A stretch of DNA of 64,000 nt from Beverwykella pulmonaria (lineage: Eukaryota > Ascomycota > Dothideomycetes > Pleosporales > Melanommataceae), in assembly GCA_001599595.1 (NCBI GenBank), contig BCHH01000009.1, forward strand, positions 608,099 to 672,098, in the 5' to 3' direction. The notes beneath the pieces were generated by a model. That model made no database searches. It was not told the DNA's origin and was given only the letters and a program-made list of their open reading frames with translations. Numbering within the stretch: position 1 is the stretch's first letter; every line of letters starts with the position of its first letter. Below are positions 11,674 to 24,327 of the stretch, one piece after another. A program made the translations under genes and the position numbers.

Positions 11674-12360
11674 ATGCACGTGCTCGTCTCTCACTCTACC
11701 TCCATCGCACTCTTCTCGATATCTCATAAAAGTCTTTCTTGAATCGGCAGTTCACCGGCAGTGCTAGCATCTGTTGCCCTGTCCGTCTCTCTGTGGGCTC
11801 ACGTGGATATTTCTCGACCTCAATCCCCGAACCTGGTCCCAGTACAGCGCTTCTGTCTGGACACTCTCGACCAATTCTCCATCGCCGACATTTCGGTCTC
11901 GCATGGACCGGATTGCTGGATGGGAGTATTGTACTTCTATGAACTCGACCTCACTTTTCTTCCCCTATCTTTGTCTTTTGCATGCATGGCGCGGAGTCGG
12001 AGGTACGGAAGCGTGGAGTCTCAGGCACTTTGGGCGGTTTTGGATGCTTGACTTGCATGCTTCTTTTCGCTGGTGGATGACATCAGTGGCTAGCACATGC
12101 GTATACACTAGAGGATCTTCGCCCTGTGTGGGAGGAGTGGTCCGGACGTCTGTGTAGCTCGCCTGCTTAGTCCTGCCTGTCGAGATCGAATGAGATTAAC
12201 ATACTCGCACTTACATCTGAGAGTATACTGTGATTGGGTTTGGCTGTGATGTCCATTATATTGATTGACTATGCGGTACCGCCGTTCCGCCGGTCTCCGT
12301 CCCTAAAGCGGGATAGGTGCCAGTGACAAGGTTTACATTTCCTCCTCTCAATCTTGCAAC

Positions 12361-12382
12361 CCTCCCTCCCTCCCTCCCTCCT
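12361..12382. repeat. CCTC simple repeat
   Basis: About five and a half uninterrupted copies of a four-base C/T unit. Confidence 0.8.
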
Positions 12383-15300
12383 GATACTTTTCCTTGCAAA
12401 GGGAGGACGTGATTGATGCATATTACACATCTCACATCCTCCCTCCACACCACAAATCCATAGACGAAGTGGCACGGAGAGAAGCCTAAATTCTAGTCTT
12501 GTGATCCCCTTGCCTCACTGCTAGAGAGATATTTATAGCGCTTGTGGATGTGGTACTTGGAGAGTTTACATAGTGCTTGGGCAGACGGGCAGATGTGGAA
12601 TGGGACGACGGGAGCCTCTTCTTTGAGGTCTGTGCGTGTGTACTAGGGTTGATGGGTGGTTGGGGTGCTGGGGAGCGGCAGATACAGCTACCGGAGCGAG
12701 TTTGCGCGCGTTGACCACTCCAGAGTAGGCGGGGTAATGAAGAATCGTGGTCAATGGGGCTAACAGTGACAAAGATTGAAGTGCTGGGCTCTGGGGAAGG
12801 TGGGCAGAATGCGTAGTGCTCGGTGGGGGTTTGTCCCCCGAATTCATGTATGGATGAACGTTGATGATAAAAGGATGATAACAGTATAATAGGATATGAG
12901 GTGGGGATTGGCCTAGGATTTCTGTGTACTAGCTCAGCTGGAAAGTTTGTTCCAAGGACGATGAGGGAGAGATTGGATTTGTTTGTATATAGAGCCACGG
13001 AGTAGTGAGGTAAAGAGCGAATTAGAGGTATAGAATTCCGGCAGAGACGCAAGCAAGTTTTCTACTGCTTCTTTCTATCTATCGCACACGCAGAGTGAAT
13101 GAAGAACTACTTACTTACTTGCTACCTACACGAGGAGGCAATACTACCCAACGCTCTATGATTAACTAGTACCCGTCGTAAGGGTTTAGTATCTTACGCT
13201 GCACGGGAACAGCAGGGGTTAGGATTATGAACGCTAGTTAAATGATAAAAATAATATGGCTGAACTCTAAAGAGAGGATGACTAGACAGTAAAGGAAATG
13301 TATACAATGAGAAGAGGTTGCTTGAACGATGGATGAAGGATGACTGAGTACTAGAAAGAGGTCATGTGGAAAGTCCAAGTATGAAAGGAATCATTACCCA
13401 ATCCACGCCACAAGGTTGCGATATCTCATTCACCTCTCCTCTCCCGCGCATCCCTAGAAGCGGTCTCCCCTACGAACCCAAAGAGCAAACAGCCCAAGCA
13501 TCTCTTTCCCACAGTGACGGGATCGCGCGCACCACTGATCGCAAGCCCGTCATTCCAGCTCCAACATATTCATCTCGGCGGAGAAATTTTTCTCACTATG
13601 TATTAGGATGATGCCGATACTACCCCATGTTCTCTTTCCAAACCTAGCATCAAGCCCTTTTCCTTGAGCTAGCTGTGCAAAGTGCACGTCTTTACGCTCC
13701 GACATTCTATTGGATTCGCAAATACCACAATGGACGCAAGTGCACCCGTGAACTCCAGCGCTCGTATCGAAACCTCCACATTTGCCTCCGCGAACAATCG
13801 GTGAATATCCATTAGAATGTACGGATGGGTCTCCAGATCGTGTGTTTGGGCGCCACACCCGAGCTGAGATTTCGATGAGGTGATATCCAAGACATCACTA
13901 TACCATAGAAGCCATGGGAGGACAGCATGACGATGTGTATCACGATGTGGGAACCAATGGGAAGCGCGGTGCTTCTCTTCCCACCAATCGATGAATAAAG
14001 CTCGAGTACCTGAAAAGCGACGTAACGACCTCCCAAAAATAGAAGACGGAGGCTGTAAATTGTGTCTTTACATTGTGGCGGGTCCAAGCTGGCGGGCTGA
14101 ATTTGAGGTGGAATGATATATCTACTAAAAGATACTATACCACATTCTGATGTAGCGGAAATATGACTTGTTGTGAGACCCAAACCTCTTGCCCGAAGAG
14201 GCATTATAATCTTGCTTTTTCTGGATAAGATAGAAAAAGCGGGACATGTGTAGCACGGCGCTAGGAGATTATTGGAAGGAGAAATTAGGGATATTGCAGT
14301 GAGGGGCAGAGTGTATCGTGGAAATTTGGGTTTCGAGATTCAAGGGGAGGATCAATTGAAGGGAAAAAATGACACAAGAAAGAATGCGGCCGATGCATCT
14401 CCGTACCTTCTCTGATCTCTATTTCGCACACGTCCTATCTCGCGATAGGTATTACAGGACGAAGCTTCACGCCACCAGCTCATCACAAGCAATCTGGCAG
14501 AAGTCTCTTGATTCCCTCAGAATTAGATTTCAGGACGTGAACAAGCACGACCCGAATCTAGGGACGAGGTTGTAGCATAGAGCGGTGGACAATATCGAGT
14601 GTGATATGGGATATGGGGTATTTCGTAAGCGGGTGGATGAGCAGCCTCGCCGAGTTAGCGAAATACGGGTGCTAGTCTGCAGGGCAATATCGCGATATGC
14701 CGGACGTGACGAAAGCAGATCAGCTCCCGTGTGTGCATTGATCTGGGAGGTGTGCACTGCGGCATCGAGAAGGTAGAAATCAGCATCACTGGGAGGGCAG
14801 ATAGCTGGCAGGGTCGAGATTTGGAACGGACACCGGTAGCTCAAAATTGAGTTACGTTGGGCGAATCCGGATGGATGCTGTTAGTCGAGACGTCGGAAGT
14901 TGCCTTTTTTTTTTGCTTTTCCCTCTTGCCTCAAGGCTCGTACTCGGGCTTTACGGCCGACGCTTTGGTGATGCCCTGGTGACCGGGTGACTTGGGTAGT
15001 ACTTCATCTACGTACCCCGCCGTCAACGACAACTGCAATATGGTAGGGGATTGGGGTCCGGGGTGCGGTTGATTGCAATGCGGAAACCTTCCAGAAGACG
15101 GGAAGGTCTCATATTGAGGGGTGACAATGCAAGGCTGGTGATACTTGGGTAGCAGTGAGTTTGGTGGAACGAGCGCCCCTACACTCAATTATTGTGGGAG
15201 AGTCATGCTGTTGAACCATGGCTGCACAGGTAGACGAGTCAGGTTGTTGGCCAATTGCTCAGCAATTTTCCAGACTTCGGCCGCAGGCCGGCGATTTTTC

Positions 15301-15685
15301 GTTGCAGAGGAGCGGGAGAGCAGCACGACCACGTCCATGACCACCTGCTCGTCGGACATCTGCAGGCGTGATCACTCATGCTCATGCACACGAATTCGTC
15401 CAGCCGGCTAAACCTTCTGGCCGCCGAGCCGACAGCGCATGCCGTTCCGAATCGGTTCTCTAGTGTTTGCCTTGGACTCATGGCTACCACTGGTCTGTCT
15501 CTGGACCAGCTGAAAGGCGTGTGGGCTGGCTGTGACCGAAGTTTAGAGTGACCGAAGTCTAGAGGATACCGGTGCGCAGTCCAAGTCTTGAGTTCCAAGA
15601 CGAGTGGGAGGCATGGCTCTTGGCCGAGTGGGGGGTGCTCGCCAATGAGATGGGGGTTCTCTGTGGCGTGGAGTGGCTGGAGCAG

Positions 15686-15712
15686 GCGGTTGCGGTTGCG
15701 GTTGCGGTTGCG
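15686..15712. repeat. GCGGTT hexanucleotide tandem repeat
   Basis: Four and a half perfect copies of GCGGTT. It sits in GC-rich intergenic DNA, not in a supported gene. Confidence 0.85.
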
Positions 15713-17279
15713 TCGTCAGCAAAAAGTCCGCTGGCTGGACATGGGCTGAAGTCTGATGCGTGGTGATGCTCACGGCCCTGTTCCGGCGCACGCATTGGAC
15801 CTCTCTGTCGATTTCGCGGCTCCATGATATCACCTCGCCGCTACCAAGAGCTTGTGCTCCCAAGTGGCGGCGTCTCTGTGGTTCTTTGAGCCCGTCTTGG
15901 GGCGCGCTCGTGGGAGCTTCCGTTGAGTGCGGGGCTCGCTGCTCTAAATAACCTTGGTCTAGAAAGTGGCGCTTGTGGCGCGTCCCGATCGGGCTGGCCC
16001 TGCCACGGCAGCTCCATCCCGCCGGGGTGGATGACAGCAACGGACGGGTGACGCCTTTTCGCTGCTCGCGGGCGGCCGCCGGCTTTTTGAAGGTCAGGCG
16101 ACGCATCTCCAGCTGCCAGTGGGCATCCGTGTGCGAGGCAGAGGAGAGGGCAATTGCTTGCAGGTAGGCAAATGGGCGGTCCTGTAGGCTCAAACGTTGC
16201 ACAGGAACACGCCCACTTCGAAACAGGTACGCCCAGCACACCCCCGGCGGCATGCCGGGGTCGCAGGGCCCGGTCACCCACGTTCCGCCGCTGTCTGTTT
16301 ATAAAACAGGAGCCGCCGTTGTCGTGATGACTGTTGGTCTGCCCCAGCTCCCCAGCACAGTCTCGCACAGACTCAGGGCAGCCTCCTCGGACAGCGAGCA
16401 CGGCGGCAGGCGCAGCGCAAATGTGAGCGCGGCCGTGAGCTCGAGCAAGAGCAAGAGCAAGCTGTGTCATCTCACTGCGAGAATGCGAGAATAGCTGCTG
16501 GTGCACGTCGCGGTGCATACGCGAATATTAAAAACGGCCAGAAGGGGGATGGAACGGCCGACCCAGCCTGCATGGTAATGCCTTGCAGGCGGCGACAGAT
16601 TGGTGTACTGTAGCACGAGGCCCTGGACACTGGAGGCGGCCCGCCGTGGAATTGGCGTGAATTGGTCCTAATCGCTCACTGCCTCGACCGCCCTCTGTCG
16701 GCACCACCGCCCTTGCCCGGTGTGGTGTGCAGCAGCCTGGCCCAACACTCATACGCAGACAGCCACGCACCACCACGCTCCCCTCCCCGCTGGAGCCGTC
16801 GTGAACTGCTTCTTCCCTTCACTCTCCCCTTCCCTCTCCCCTGCATTCTCTCCTGCATTCTCTCCTTTGCCGTGCTGTGCTGTGCTGTCAAGAATGAGAG
16901 CAATCCCCCGCCCCTCATTCTTTTCGTGACAGCCAATCGTTTCAGCGCCGTACCTTGACACCCGTGCACAGCTTCGCTCGATTCCGGGACCATCGCGCTA
17001 TGACAGTCTGACCTGGGACCTTGTCTGACGCCTCCGAGCAGACATCCTTTGTTCGCTCGTTACTCCGTTCTCAACGCCTTGCCAACACACCGCTCCAAGA
17101 GAGTTCCCGTGACGGGCCTCTGTCCACCCAGCACCTACACTACATCGCACCGCTTGCTACTTGCTTCGTGCCTGGGTGCTTTCCCTATGCATCATTTCTC
17201 TTAACGGCCTCTGGGTGCCAGACGCAACGAGATCCGACGATCCGACTCTCGACAAGACTGACGAGCTACACCACGCACC

Positions 17280-19614
17280 ATGGCTGCCACTCTCCTACCC
17301 ACGGGTGGCATTGCCCTCTACGGTGCTCCGGATAGCGACATCGGGTCGAGGGACGCCAAACACATGCCCGTCCAGGCCATGCAGGTCGACATGTCCCAGG
17401 ACATTGTCGACGAGCTGCTCGAGAGTGTGCGGAGCGGGAAGCCCCCGCAGATTTTGTTTGGAAGAACTCCTGTATGTGCCCTGAGAACTCCACGAGCCGT
17501 GTTGTGTACCTAGAGTGCCTCCACCGGTAGTGCGTGGTGTTGTCGTGGAGAGGCAGGAATGACAAAGGAGCGCTGGCTGACCGCCCACCACAGCAACTCA
17601 AGTACGGCGACAAGACCCACATCCTCCAAAGCAGCTCCGAGAGCTATCGCTATGAACTTTACCACGCCAGCGGGGCTGGCAGCGATGACGACGCCCTCGA
17701 ATTCGCCGGCCTCATCAACCACAGTCTAGCAGTGCAAAAGGTCGACAATGTGACGGCAGGCGTAGATATGGCGCTGGAGCAGCTCAAGAGCAGCATGGCC
17801 GCCATATCAGAGTTCAAGGAAGCCAACAAGTATGCCTCCCCATGGTGTGGTGTGCCCCTTGGTTTCCCAGAATTCTCGCTGGTGGAGCAGGAACCCGCAT
17901 CACCCCTGTCCGCCCGTCGTCTTGCAAGCATTCAAGTTTGTGTCTCTTGATGCCTGAACTAACCATTGCTTATAGAACCATCGTTGGCAATGTCACCCCC
18001 GTACGCACGCCAGGCCACCGTCGCCTCCCCTCGAAGGGCTTTAAGGCCGGACATCTCGCTCCCTCCGCCCTGGGCTCACCACTACTGAACGTACCAAGCT
18101 CCCCAATGTCGAAGAAGCCGCCCACGTCGCAGCCTGGCAGCAGCCACACTACAGTGCTCAGTGCCCTCCGCGTCCCACTCATCCACCTCCTTGCCGTGCA
18201 GCCCTCCAAGGACACCCTTCTGGCCGAAACATGCCGAACTTCGCTGGCCAATGTGCGAGACCTCCTCCCGAAGATAGCCAAGCGGTCCTCCGACGACGCC
18301 GAGAAGTGGCAGCTCACCGACAAGTCATTTCGGGAATTGAATCCGTACAAATTCACTTACAAGACCGCTGAGGATAGGGAGCAAGCCATCAACAGCGCAA
18401 TTAAGTCGTTTGACCGCTTACGACTGGCCAAGGACGACAAGCTCTGGCAAATACTACTACCACGTGAGGAACGAGGCCAGGGCAAGTGCCTGTCACGCTT
18501 GACGGTAAAAGCACATGAGACGAAGCCATCCACACCGCTACACAAGATCACAAAGATAAACGATAAGAAGCCGGCAACTAAGAAGGCCGAAGAGAAGGAC
18601 TCTGAAAAGGAGACGAAGAAGGCGAAGGAAGTGAAGGTGAAGGAGTCGACACCGAAGCCGAAGAAGGTGGCGAAGGAGAAGGTGGTGAAGGAGAGGATTG
18701 TGAGAAATGAAGCGAAACTGGCAGCCGCAACCGGACTCACCACCTCGACAACCTCATCCAAGTCTACAGCACCTTCCAGCCGCAACGCACCGCTAGCTGA
18801 GGCATCGAAAGTTCGCACTAAGAAAGTCGCACCCACGGGTGAAGGCTCGTCCACTCCCCGCGTCAAGCCCAAGATGTCTGCTCAAGAACTCGCCCGCAAG
18901 GAACGCGAGCTCTATCAGAAGGAACGCGGCCCTTCGAGGCCTAGCAAACCCGTCAACACCAAACCGAAGAACCCATCGCCCCTCTCTGCCTCACCGCCAG
19001 TCAACGCCAGCGACTTGGAGGATAACCATCCTGCCCACAAAGCTCTCTCCGCCGCCCCGTCACCAGCCAAGGGCTCCTCGGGCAACTCAGACCGTTCCCT
19101 GAAACGCAAGGCAAACGACATTGACAGCGACGTTCACAACCACAGCCTCTCTGTGAAGCAGCCCCGCTTGGACCGCGCAACCCCAAATCACACCCGCACT
19201 CCCTCTAGTGCCAATGGCCGCGCAAACGGCACCACACCCTCCTCCAGCGCCTCCCTCAAACGCAAGTCCAACGAGTCCTCCACCTCCAACACGCCTGCCT
19301 CCAAGGTCCGCAAAGTGACTAACCTCGACACGGGTCTCGCCTCCAGGTACCCCAATCACAACTCGCAAATTTCGCCCGGCGACTCCTCCTCCGCGACCAC
19401 ATCCCCGTCTCTGCCGAGCCTGAGCTTCCGCCAAACAGTCGAGTTGAGCCAGAAGTTTCAGAAGTATTACAAGAAGTACGAAGAGCTGTACTGGCAGTTG
19501 ACGGAAGCCGAGACGCCGCCGACGGAGGAACAACGAGGCGGTTTGTTGGAGATGCATAAGAAGTTGGAAGAGATGAAAAGGGAGATTAAGGCTGGTGCGG
19601 GTGTGCATCGGTAA
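17280..19614 (+). CDS. RNA polymerase II elongation factor, ELL family
   Basis: Model join(17280..17471, 17594..17829, 17976..19614), 688 aa. The N-terminal region (ALYGAPDS, PPQILFGRTP joined to QLKYGDKTHILQSSSESYRY, then NTSL-like NHSLAVQKVDNVTAGVDMAL) fits the ELL N-terminal domain, with VPLIHLLAVQP and a winged-helix-like stretch to about 240. The middle (roughly 250-600) is Lys/Ser/Pro-rich and disordered with basic nuclear-signal clusters (LKRKAND, LKRKSNE). The C-terminus (LSQKFQKYYKKYEELYWQL, then EMHKKLEEMKREI) resembles the helical occludin/ELL homology domain. ELL suppresses Pol II pausing and works with EAF-type partners in the nucleus. The assignment rests on overall layout and is less certain than for the other housekeeping genes. 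Confidence 0.75.
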
Positions 19615-20151
19615 ACACCCTGAAGAGATGAGGGCATTAGAGATAGGACAAGATGAGGAGCTTGAGAAAATAAGCGGACCAACCTAACGACGATTCCTTT
19701 TCAGGACGTACAGAGTGAAAATGACGGCAGTCTGCATATACACCCGGAGTTTGCAGTTTTCTTTCCTCTTCGGAGTCTTTTCGTCTCATTTCACAGCGCA
19801 TAATTGGACTCAGGACAAAGGTTTTCTCGCTTTTGGATTTTGCGCTTTTGCATCAAACCACAACGATGCGGGACACCAGGCTGCATATGGGAAACGGAGT
19901 TTTTGCTTTCGGATTTTGTTTTTGGTGCTTTAGTGATGTTTTTTTTATTCCCATCCCTCTGTCGTCGGCGCTGCAGTCTTGTCCGTTGCTGCTATGATTT
20001 ATGTCTTAATGGATATACAAAATGGAGTCTTATACTCGACACTCGATACACTTCTGGAGTGGACTGAGAGTTTATTTGCTTGCGTTGCCATGTACTACGA
20101 TACCATATCACTCAATAGATGTAATTAAGTGTTCCGAATATGTTCACTCAG

Positions 20152-20200
<49 letters not shown>

Positions 20201-20300
20201 ACGTCGTATATCTAAATATATCAAATGGTATCTAATCCTTACCACTATGATGGTTCTCTTTCCTGGATACTCGACCCATCCTAATCTCCTCTTCCCCTCC
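19615..20300. other. 686 bp between convergent ELL and DUF2237 genes
   Basis: Contains the 3' ends of two convergent genes and a TG microsatellite. Otherwise T-rich and without recognisable genes. Confidence 0.4.
20157..20198. repeat. TG dinucleotide microsatellite
   Basis: About 21 uninterrupted TG copies. The run is likely polymorphic in length and could form Z-DNA. Confidence 0.95.
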
Positions 20301-21322
20301 TCAACTCCCCTCCTCCCTATCAATAGCATACTTCCGCAAGTCCTCCAAGCCCACCCCCTCCAACGCCCGCTCATTCGTCGCCTTTAGTACCACCCTCGGC
20401 ACCACTTTATCATCGTCACTCTTCCGCGCGTCGAACGCTTCTTTCCATCTACTCACGCACAAACACCATTTACAACCATCTTTCAAACCAACAGAGCGTA
20501 GATCATTCCCTCGGGAGGTAGAGAAGTCGAGGAACTCGGTTGTGAGTATCCCCGCGATGGAGTGGTTGCCGTGGTCTGATTTGGGGACTTCGCAGTACCC
20601 GGTCCGTAGGAAGCCGGTTAGGGGGCGAGTGCTGTGGAGGGCGAGGGGTTGTTTGAACACTATGGTAGCTATGTTAGAATTGGTTTGTGTGGAGGGTGCA
20701 GTCATGTGATTGATAAGAGGCGGTGGTGCTAATGCTGACACGCTGAGGATCGAAGCAGGGATTCGAGAATAGGATCTGATTGTGAGAGAACGTGACGGAA
20801 TAGGAATATGCAACGGGGGCAGCATCGAGCTTCCAAATTGTTCTTTCGCTCCTGCACCTTTATTTTTTTTTTCCGTTGCATCGTTAGCTCCATCATTCTT
20901 TCTTCCACCGGCCCTTCCAGATCACGCACACGCAGGCCCTTTTCGTTTCAAGCTCTCCATGTGAGAATTCTCAACTCTCAAACCGTTTCATCAAAATTCC
21001 AGGATCCGCACACGCATTTGCGCATCAAACAGAAAATTTCAGGGGCTGTCGAGCACAATTATGCTGAAACATTGACCGCGCGAAGGGAAATAAATCAGGG
21101 AATAAGGCAAGCCAACTCCGGATGCTTACCATTCCGCTGTGTCATTTTACTCTGCTTATCCTGATCTTGATCTTGGGATTGTAATTTCGGACCTTCTTTG
21201 AATTTTCCCTGCGAGGTTGAGGCGGTCGTGATGGTGATGTCGTGGACCTGTGCGAAGCGACGCGCGGGTGTCAATCTCAATATCAGAGACCGTACAATGC
21301 CAGTATGAGGCCGGAGACGCAT
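20301..21322 (-). CDS. DUF2237 family protein with probable mitochondrial leader
   Basis: Preferred model complement(join(20301..20659, 21130..21322)), 183 aa. Exon 1 starts MRLRPHTGIVRSLILRL and reaches ARRFAQ, a presequence-like stretch. Its GTAAGC donor joins to an acceptor at 20660 preceded by CTAAC. The join makes MTQRNVFKQPLALHSTRPLT, which matches the usual family start (N-V-x-G-x-P-L). The body has the family hallmarks GFLRTGYCEVPKSDHGNHSI, FSTSRGNDL, CKWCLCVSRWKEAF and PRVVLKATNERAL. The family is shared with bacteria and its function is unknown; the Cys residues suggest metal or redox chemistry. The 470 bp intron is long for this genome. A single-exon alternative from the ATG at 20825 (174 aa) is also open. 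Confidence 0.82.
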
Positions 21323-22551
21323 AGATAAAACGCCTTCGTATCGAAGTGTTGGTGTTAGATTCAGAGCAGCGGGGTTGGAATACGAGGTTGAAATACGAGG
21401 TTGGATCTCGTAGGGCTGAATGACGTTTGCAATATGCAGGGGGCTCGAGGATCGGATCGCAGGCGCGGGGTTGTGTGATCGTCGAGATGATCGGGACGGG
21501 GGTGTGCGGTGGGGGCGTAAATAATTGCTCTTTTATCTTCATAAAGCTTGAAGGGATTATGAGATGCAAAGACGTGGTGATGAGTTGTGGACATTGCATT
21601 TTGGGGGAAACGCGCTAGGCCTAATTGGAGTTGGAGTCGTGAGGATCATATTATCCTTGTTTGTATCACCATCGGATGCTATCATATACAGTGGTAAATG
21701 GATTGCTATACTAAAAGGATGTCTAGCTCGCATCTTTGGGTTCAGCACTAAATAATGCCGAATAAAGGCCTTCAAAGCCACTGTAAATCCCAGCACCACC
21801 CACATAAGCCCACAAGCCCAGCAATCCCAATTTGGGGTTTGAATAAACCATCACTTGGGCTATATTCTGCTCATCCAACACTATCGCTTTCCATCTACAC
21901 ACACCCACGCACCAACTCTCTAACCACAATGCTGCTTAAACTCCGCCCCTTCCTCCTCTCACCATGGCTCCCCTCTACCTCTCCTTATCCTCCCCACCTC
22001 CATCCCCCTCCCCCAAAACCACGTCCAAAACCCAAGCGACCTTGGCTTCACCATGTAACACCTCCTGAGTCTGCCTTCTTCGTACCACGACGTCTTCGCC
22101 ACGCACCGCAATGTTTCTCTAAGTGCAGTGTCTTAGTTCCTTTTTGCGTTCTTGAACGGCATTTTGAGATTTAAGTATACGAAAGTTGGGCAGAATGCGG
22201 ATGTTGAGATTGGAGAGGGGAGAAATGAGGATAGGGAGGTAGAAGGGAAGAAGAGGAGAAGGTTAATGGGGTATGATAGGAAGACGACTGTGGATCGATG
22301 ATAAGAAAACAGTCCTGTACCTTTGTTAGGAGGGTTGTAACTGACGGTGTGTCGATTATGGGTTCACGTTGTTGTTCTGCATGCTATTGCTCTCAGTACT
22401 GTTCAATTTCTTCTTGGTATTCAACGGCCCGCCGGGATGTCTGCCGCATGTTAAGCGTAAGACCAGGGAACATTAGCTCAGGAGTAGAACCAATAACAGT
22501 TAGAATAATAGAAGGCGCAGCATAAACCTTGAATAGATACCCAGCGTTCAG
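21323..22551. other. 1.2 kb intergenic, no supported gene
   Basis: Upstream of the DUF2237 gene and downstream of the next minus-strand gene. Proline-rich open frames near 21,755-22,174 (+) and 21,723-21,929 (-) overlap one another and show no motif. Confidence 0.35.
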
Positions 22552-23327
22552 CTACTCAACGGTAATTTTCTCCTCTTGCTTCTCAACCAACCTCCTCTCA
22601 AGGCTACACCTCAAGACTCTCCTTCCATTTGCCCCCTCCACGTCCTTCAAGCGATCATCGTCTCTATCCCAATACACCGCCCATCCCCTACCGCCACCCT
22701 CCTCCTCAACTACAACCAGACTCTCTTCCCCATCCAGCACCAGTCCCTGCTCATCATCCTCCGTCCAGTCCCATGGTCCAATAACATGATCCCGTGCTCG
22801 GACCCGCGGTCCGTATTTGAGTTCTCGAGTCGTGCGGTCCGCGTAGATCCAATTGAGCTTGTCTTTTGATTTGGGGGTTGAGGAAGGGGTGTCTAAGGGA
22901 ATGGTGCTGACGAGTCCAAGGATAGGACGAGCGGGGATTGGTCGGTGCGGGAGGTCGTCGTCCGGAAAGGGGAGGTAGAATCCTGTAAAAGGGTGGGGTG
23001 CTTGTGTAGATTCGCGAAAGGCCTTTGGAAGTCCGGTTTTAGGGTCTTTGGGCCAAAGGCGGAGCTATGTCATACCTTGACTGTCAATCATGTATGTGAA
23101 TTAGATGTGGGAGTTGGAGAGTATACCTTGCCGTCTTTCAAAATCACAATCGTACCATGCACCTCGTCCCGTTTCCTCGACTGCGCATCGCAATAAGCAT
23201 CAAGATAGAATGGCGCTTTTCGTTCATCACTCTTCGCTTCCCTGTCTAATACACGTTGCTGGTGCACTGCTTCTGAGGCGCCAACTGCAGTCACAGTTCC
23301 TGTGAGGGCAAAAAGGTCCAGCACCAT
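22552..23327 (-). CDS. Conserved-looking fungal protein of unknown function, 237 aa
   Basis: Model complement(join(22552..23064, 23127..23327)) with a 62 bp GT-AG intron that joins VILKDGK to LRLWPKDPKTGLP. The splice removes an in-frame stop and gives one coherent acidic protein. The N-terminus has a short hydrophobic segment (MVLDLFALTGTVTAVGASEA), possibly a signal or anchor, followed by charged soluble sequence with WIYADRTTRELKYGPRVRAR and PWDWTEDDEQGLVLDGEESL. I do not recognise a domain. The start is the ATG at 23327; in-frame codons upstream are not ATG. Codon use and lack of stops suggest a real gene, unlike the AT-rich DNA just beyond it. Confidence 0.7.
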
Positions 23328-23734
23328 GTTTAGAACAGACACAGATGAGTGGACGCAGGAAACGTGTATTGAATTAAAGCTATTAGGGAAGCCGGAGGCA
23401 TCATGAATGTTGTGGTTTTGAATTCAGGTTTGAAGCACGATGCGGTCATCGGTCCCACGCGAGAGGTGGACGTGAAGCTCGGACCATCTGCAAGGGTTCT
23501 TTCCAACGTCCTCGCTGTCTGTGAACACAGATCACGAAACACAATGAACGCCCAAAGTGTCTCTTTTTGAAATTTTAGACGCCGGAAGGTAAGCAGATGA
23601 AAGTCGGCACAAAACCCAAGAAGTCGACAACATCCTCGTTATCAGTGCCGATAATGACAAGTGCTACCCCACGGGGTTGTATACATATAGCCCAAAGTGG
23701 GCTCAAAAACCTAGCGCTAGTATGAAAAACCTTT
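23328..23734. other. Short AT-richer stretch at the edge of the accessory block
   Basis: Marks the change from GC-richer gene DNA to AT-richer relic DNA. No gene is supported. Confidence 0.35.
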
Positions 23735-24327
23735 CTAAGATAACTCCCAGAACTTATAAAACTTGTCATCGAAGAAGGATTCCGGAACCCTAATGTCAAC
23801 CGCACCGTAATTCTCGAAGTCATCAAAAATAACTATTAATCGGCTGTCAGCCATACTTCATAACAACCCATTTGCAGCCGTCGTAATCCCAGAGGATGTT
23901 TCGCATTGCACGATCATGGGGCTTGATGTAACGCCGCCAGACTTCGCTAAACATCGGTCACTTCATTGTAAGAACGCCCAGCTTATATCAAGGCTTTCAT
24001 GAAGGCAGCCCGAATCTCGTCCCTCTCAGGCACGAATACCTTCCTGTAGAAGTTGTAGGCGATGGACTTGCCTGGTGGTTTTGTCATAAACATGAAGACG
24101 ATAGAGCTACCCGCCATCTCCTGATCATCTACCCCGGGCTCGGTATGGTTTCATGAATAGCCCAGAAGATGAGTAGTACAATCGCACTTGGTGCGGCCAA
24201 AGCGACGAAGAGTCTTGATTTTGTTAGCCGTGTTATCGTTGGGCTCATCCAAGGAGTGCGTACAGGCGCGCAGAAGTCCTTTGTCATACATCAAAGATTT
24301 ATCAATACAATGCGCTTGTGCTTTCAT
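23735..24327 (-). pseudogene. Decayed fungal protein-kinase-like gene
   Basis: One minus-strand frame runs from ATG 24327 through LRRFGRTKCDCTTHLLGYS, hits TGA at 24153-24151, and continues in frame with SSIVFMFMTKPPGKSIAYNF and VPERDEIRAAFMKAL to a TAA at 23985-23983. After a frame change it resumes as EVWRRYIKPHDRAMRNILWD, the HD...RN catalytic-loop pattern. A further frame change gives VIFDDFENYGAVD, the DFG-like position (DFE is common in fungal kinase-like proteins), before another stop. The order of parts is that of a kinase C-lobe. Two nonsense changes and two frameshifts make it non-functional. Confidence 0.75.

Larger units (their letters stand above)
11674..17279. other. 5.6 kb stretch with no supported gene upstream of the ELL gene
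   Basis: Many short overlapping open frames occur on both strands (for example 12486-13052 - and 15543-16277 -), but none shows a domain, codon-level coherence or a consistent splice model. It contains a CCTC run at 12361-12382 and a GCGGTT hexamer repeat at 15686-15712. 16,500-17,279 is pyrimidine-rich and may be a long 5' leader or promoter of the ELL gene. Non-coding RNA cannot be excluded. Confidence 0.4.

Noticed and set aside
12486..13052. Minus-strand 188-codon open frame
   Set aside because: No ordered domain or codon coherence and no neighbouring exons; treated as chance in the 5.6 kb gap.
15543..16518. Minus-strand open frames of 244 and 225 aa
   Set aside because: Low-complexity Arg/Pro/Ala-rich text including the translated GCGGTT repeat, with no domain; frames overlap one another.
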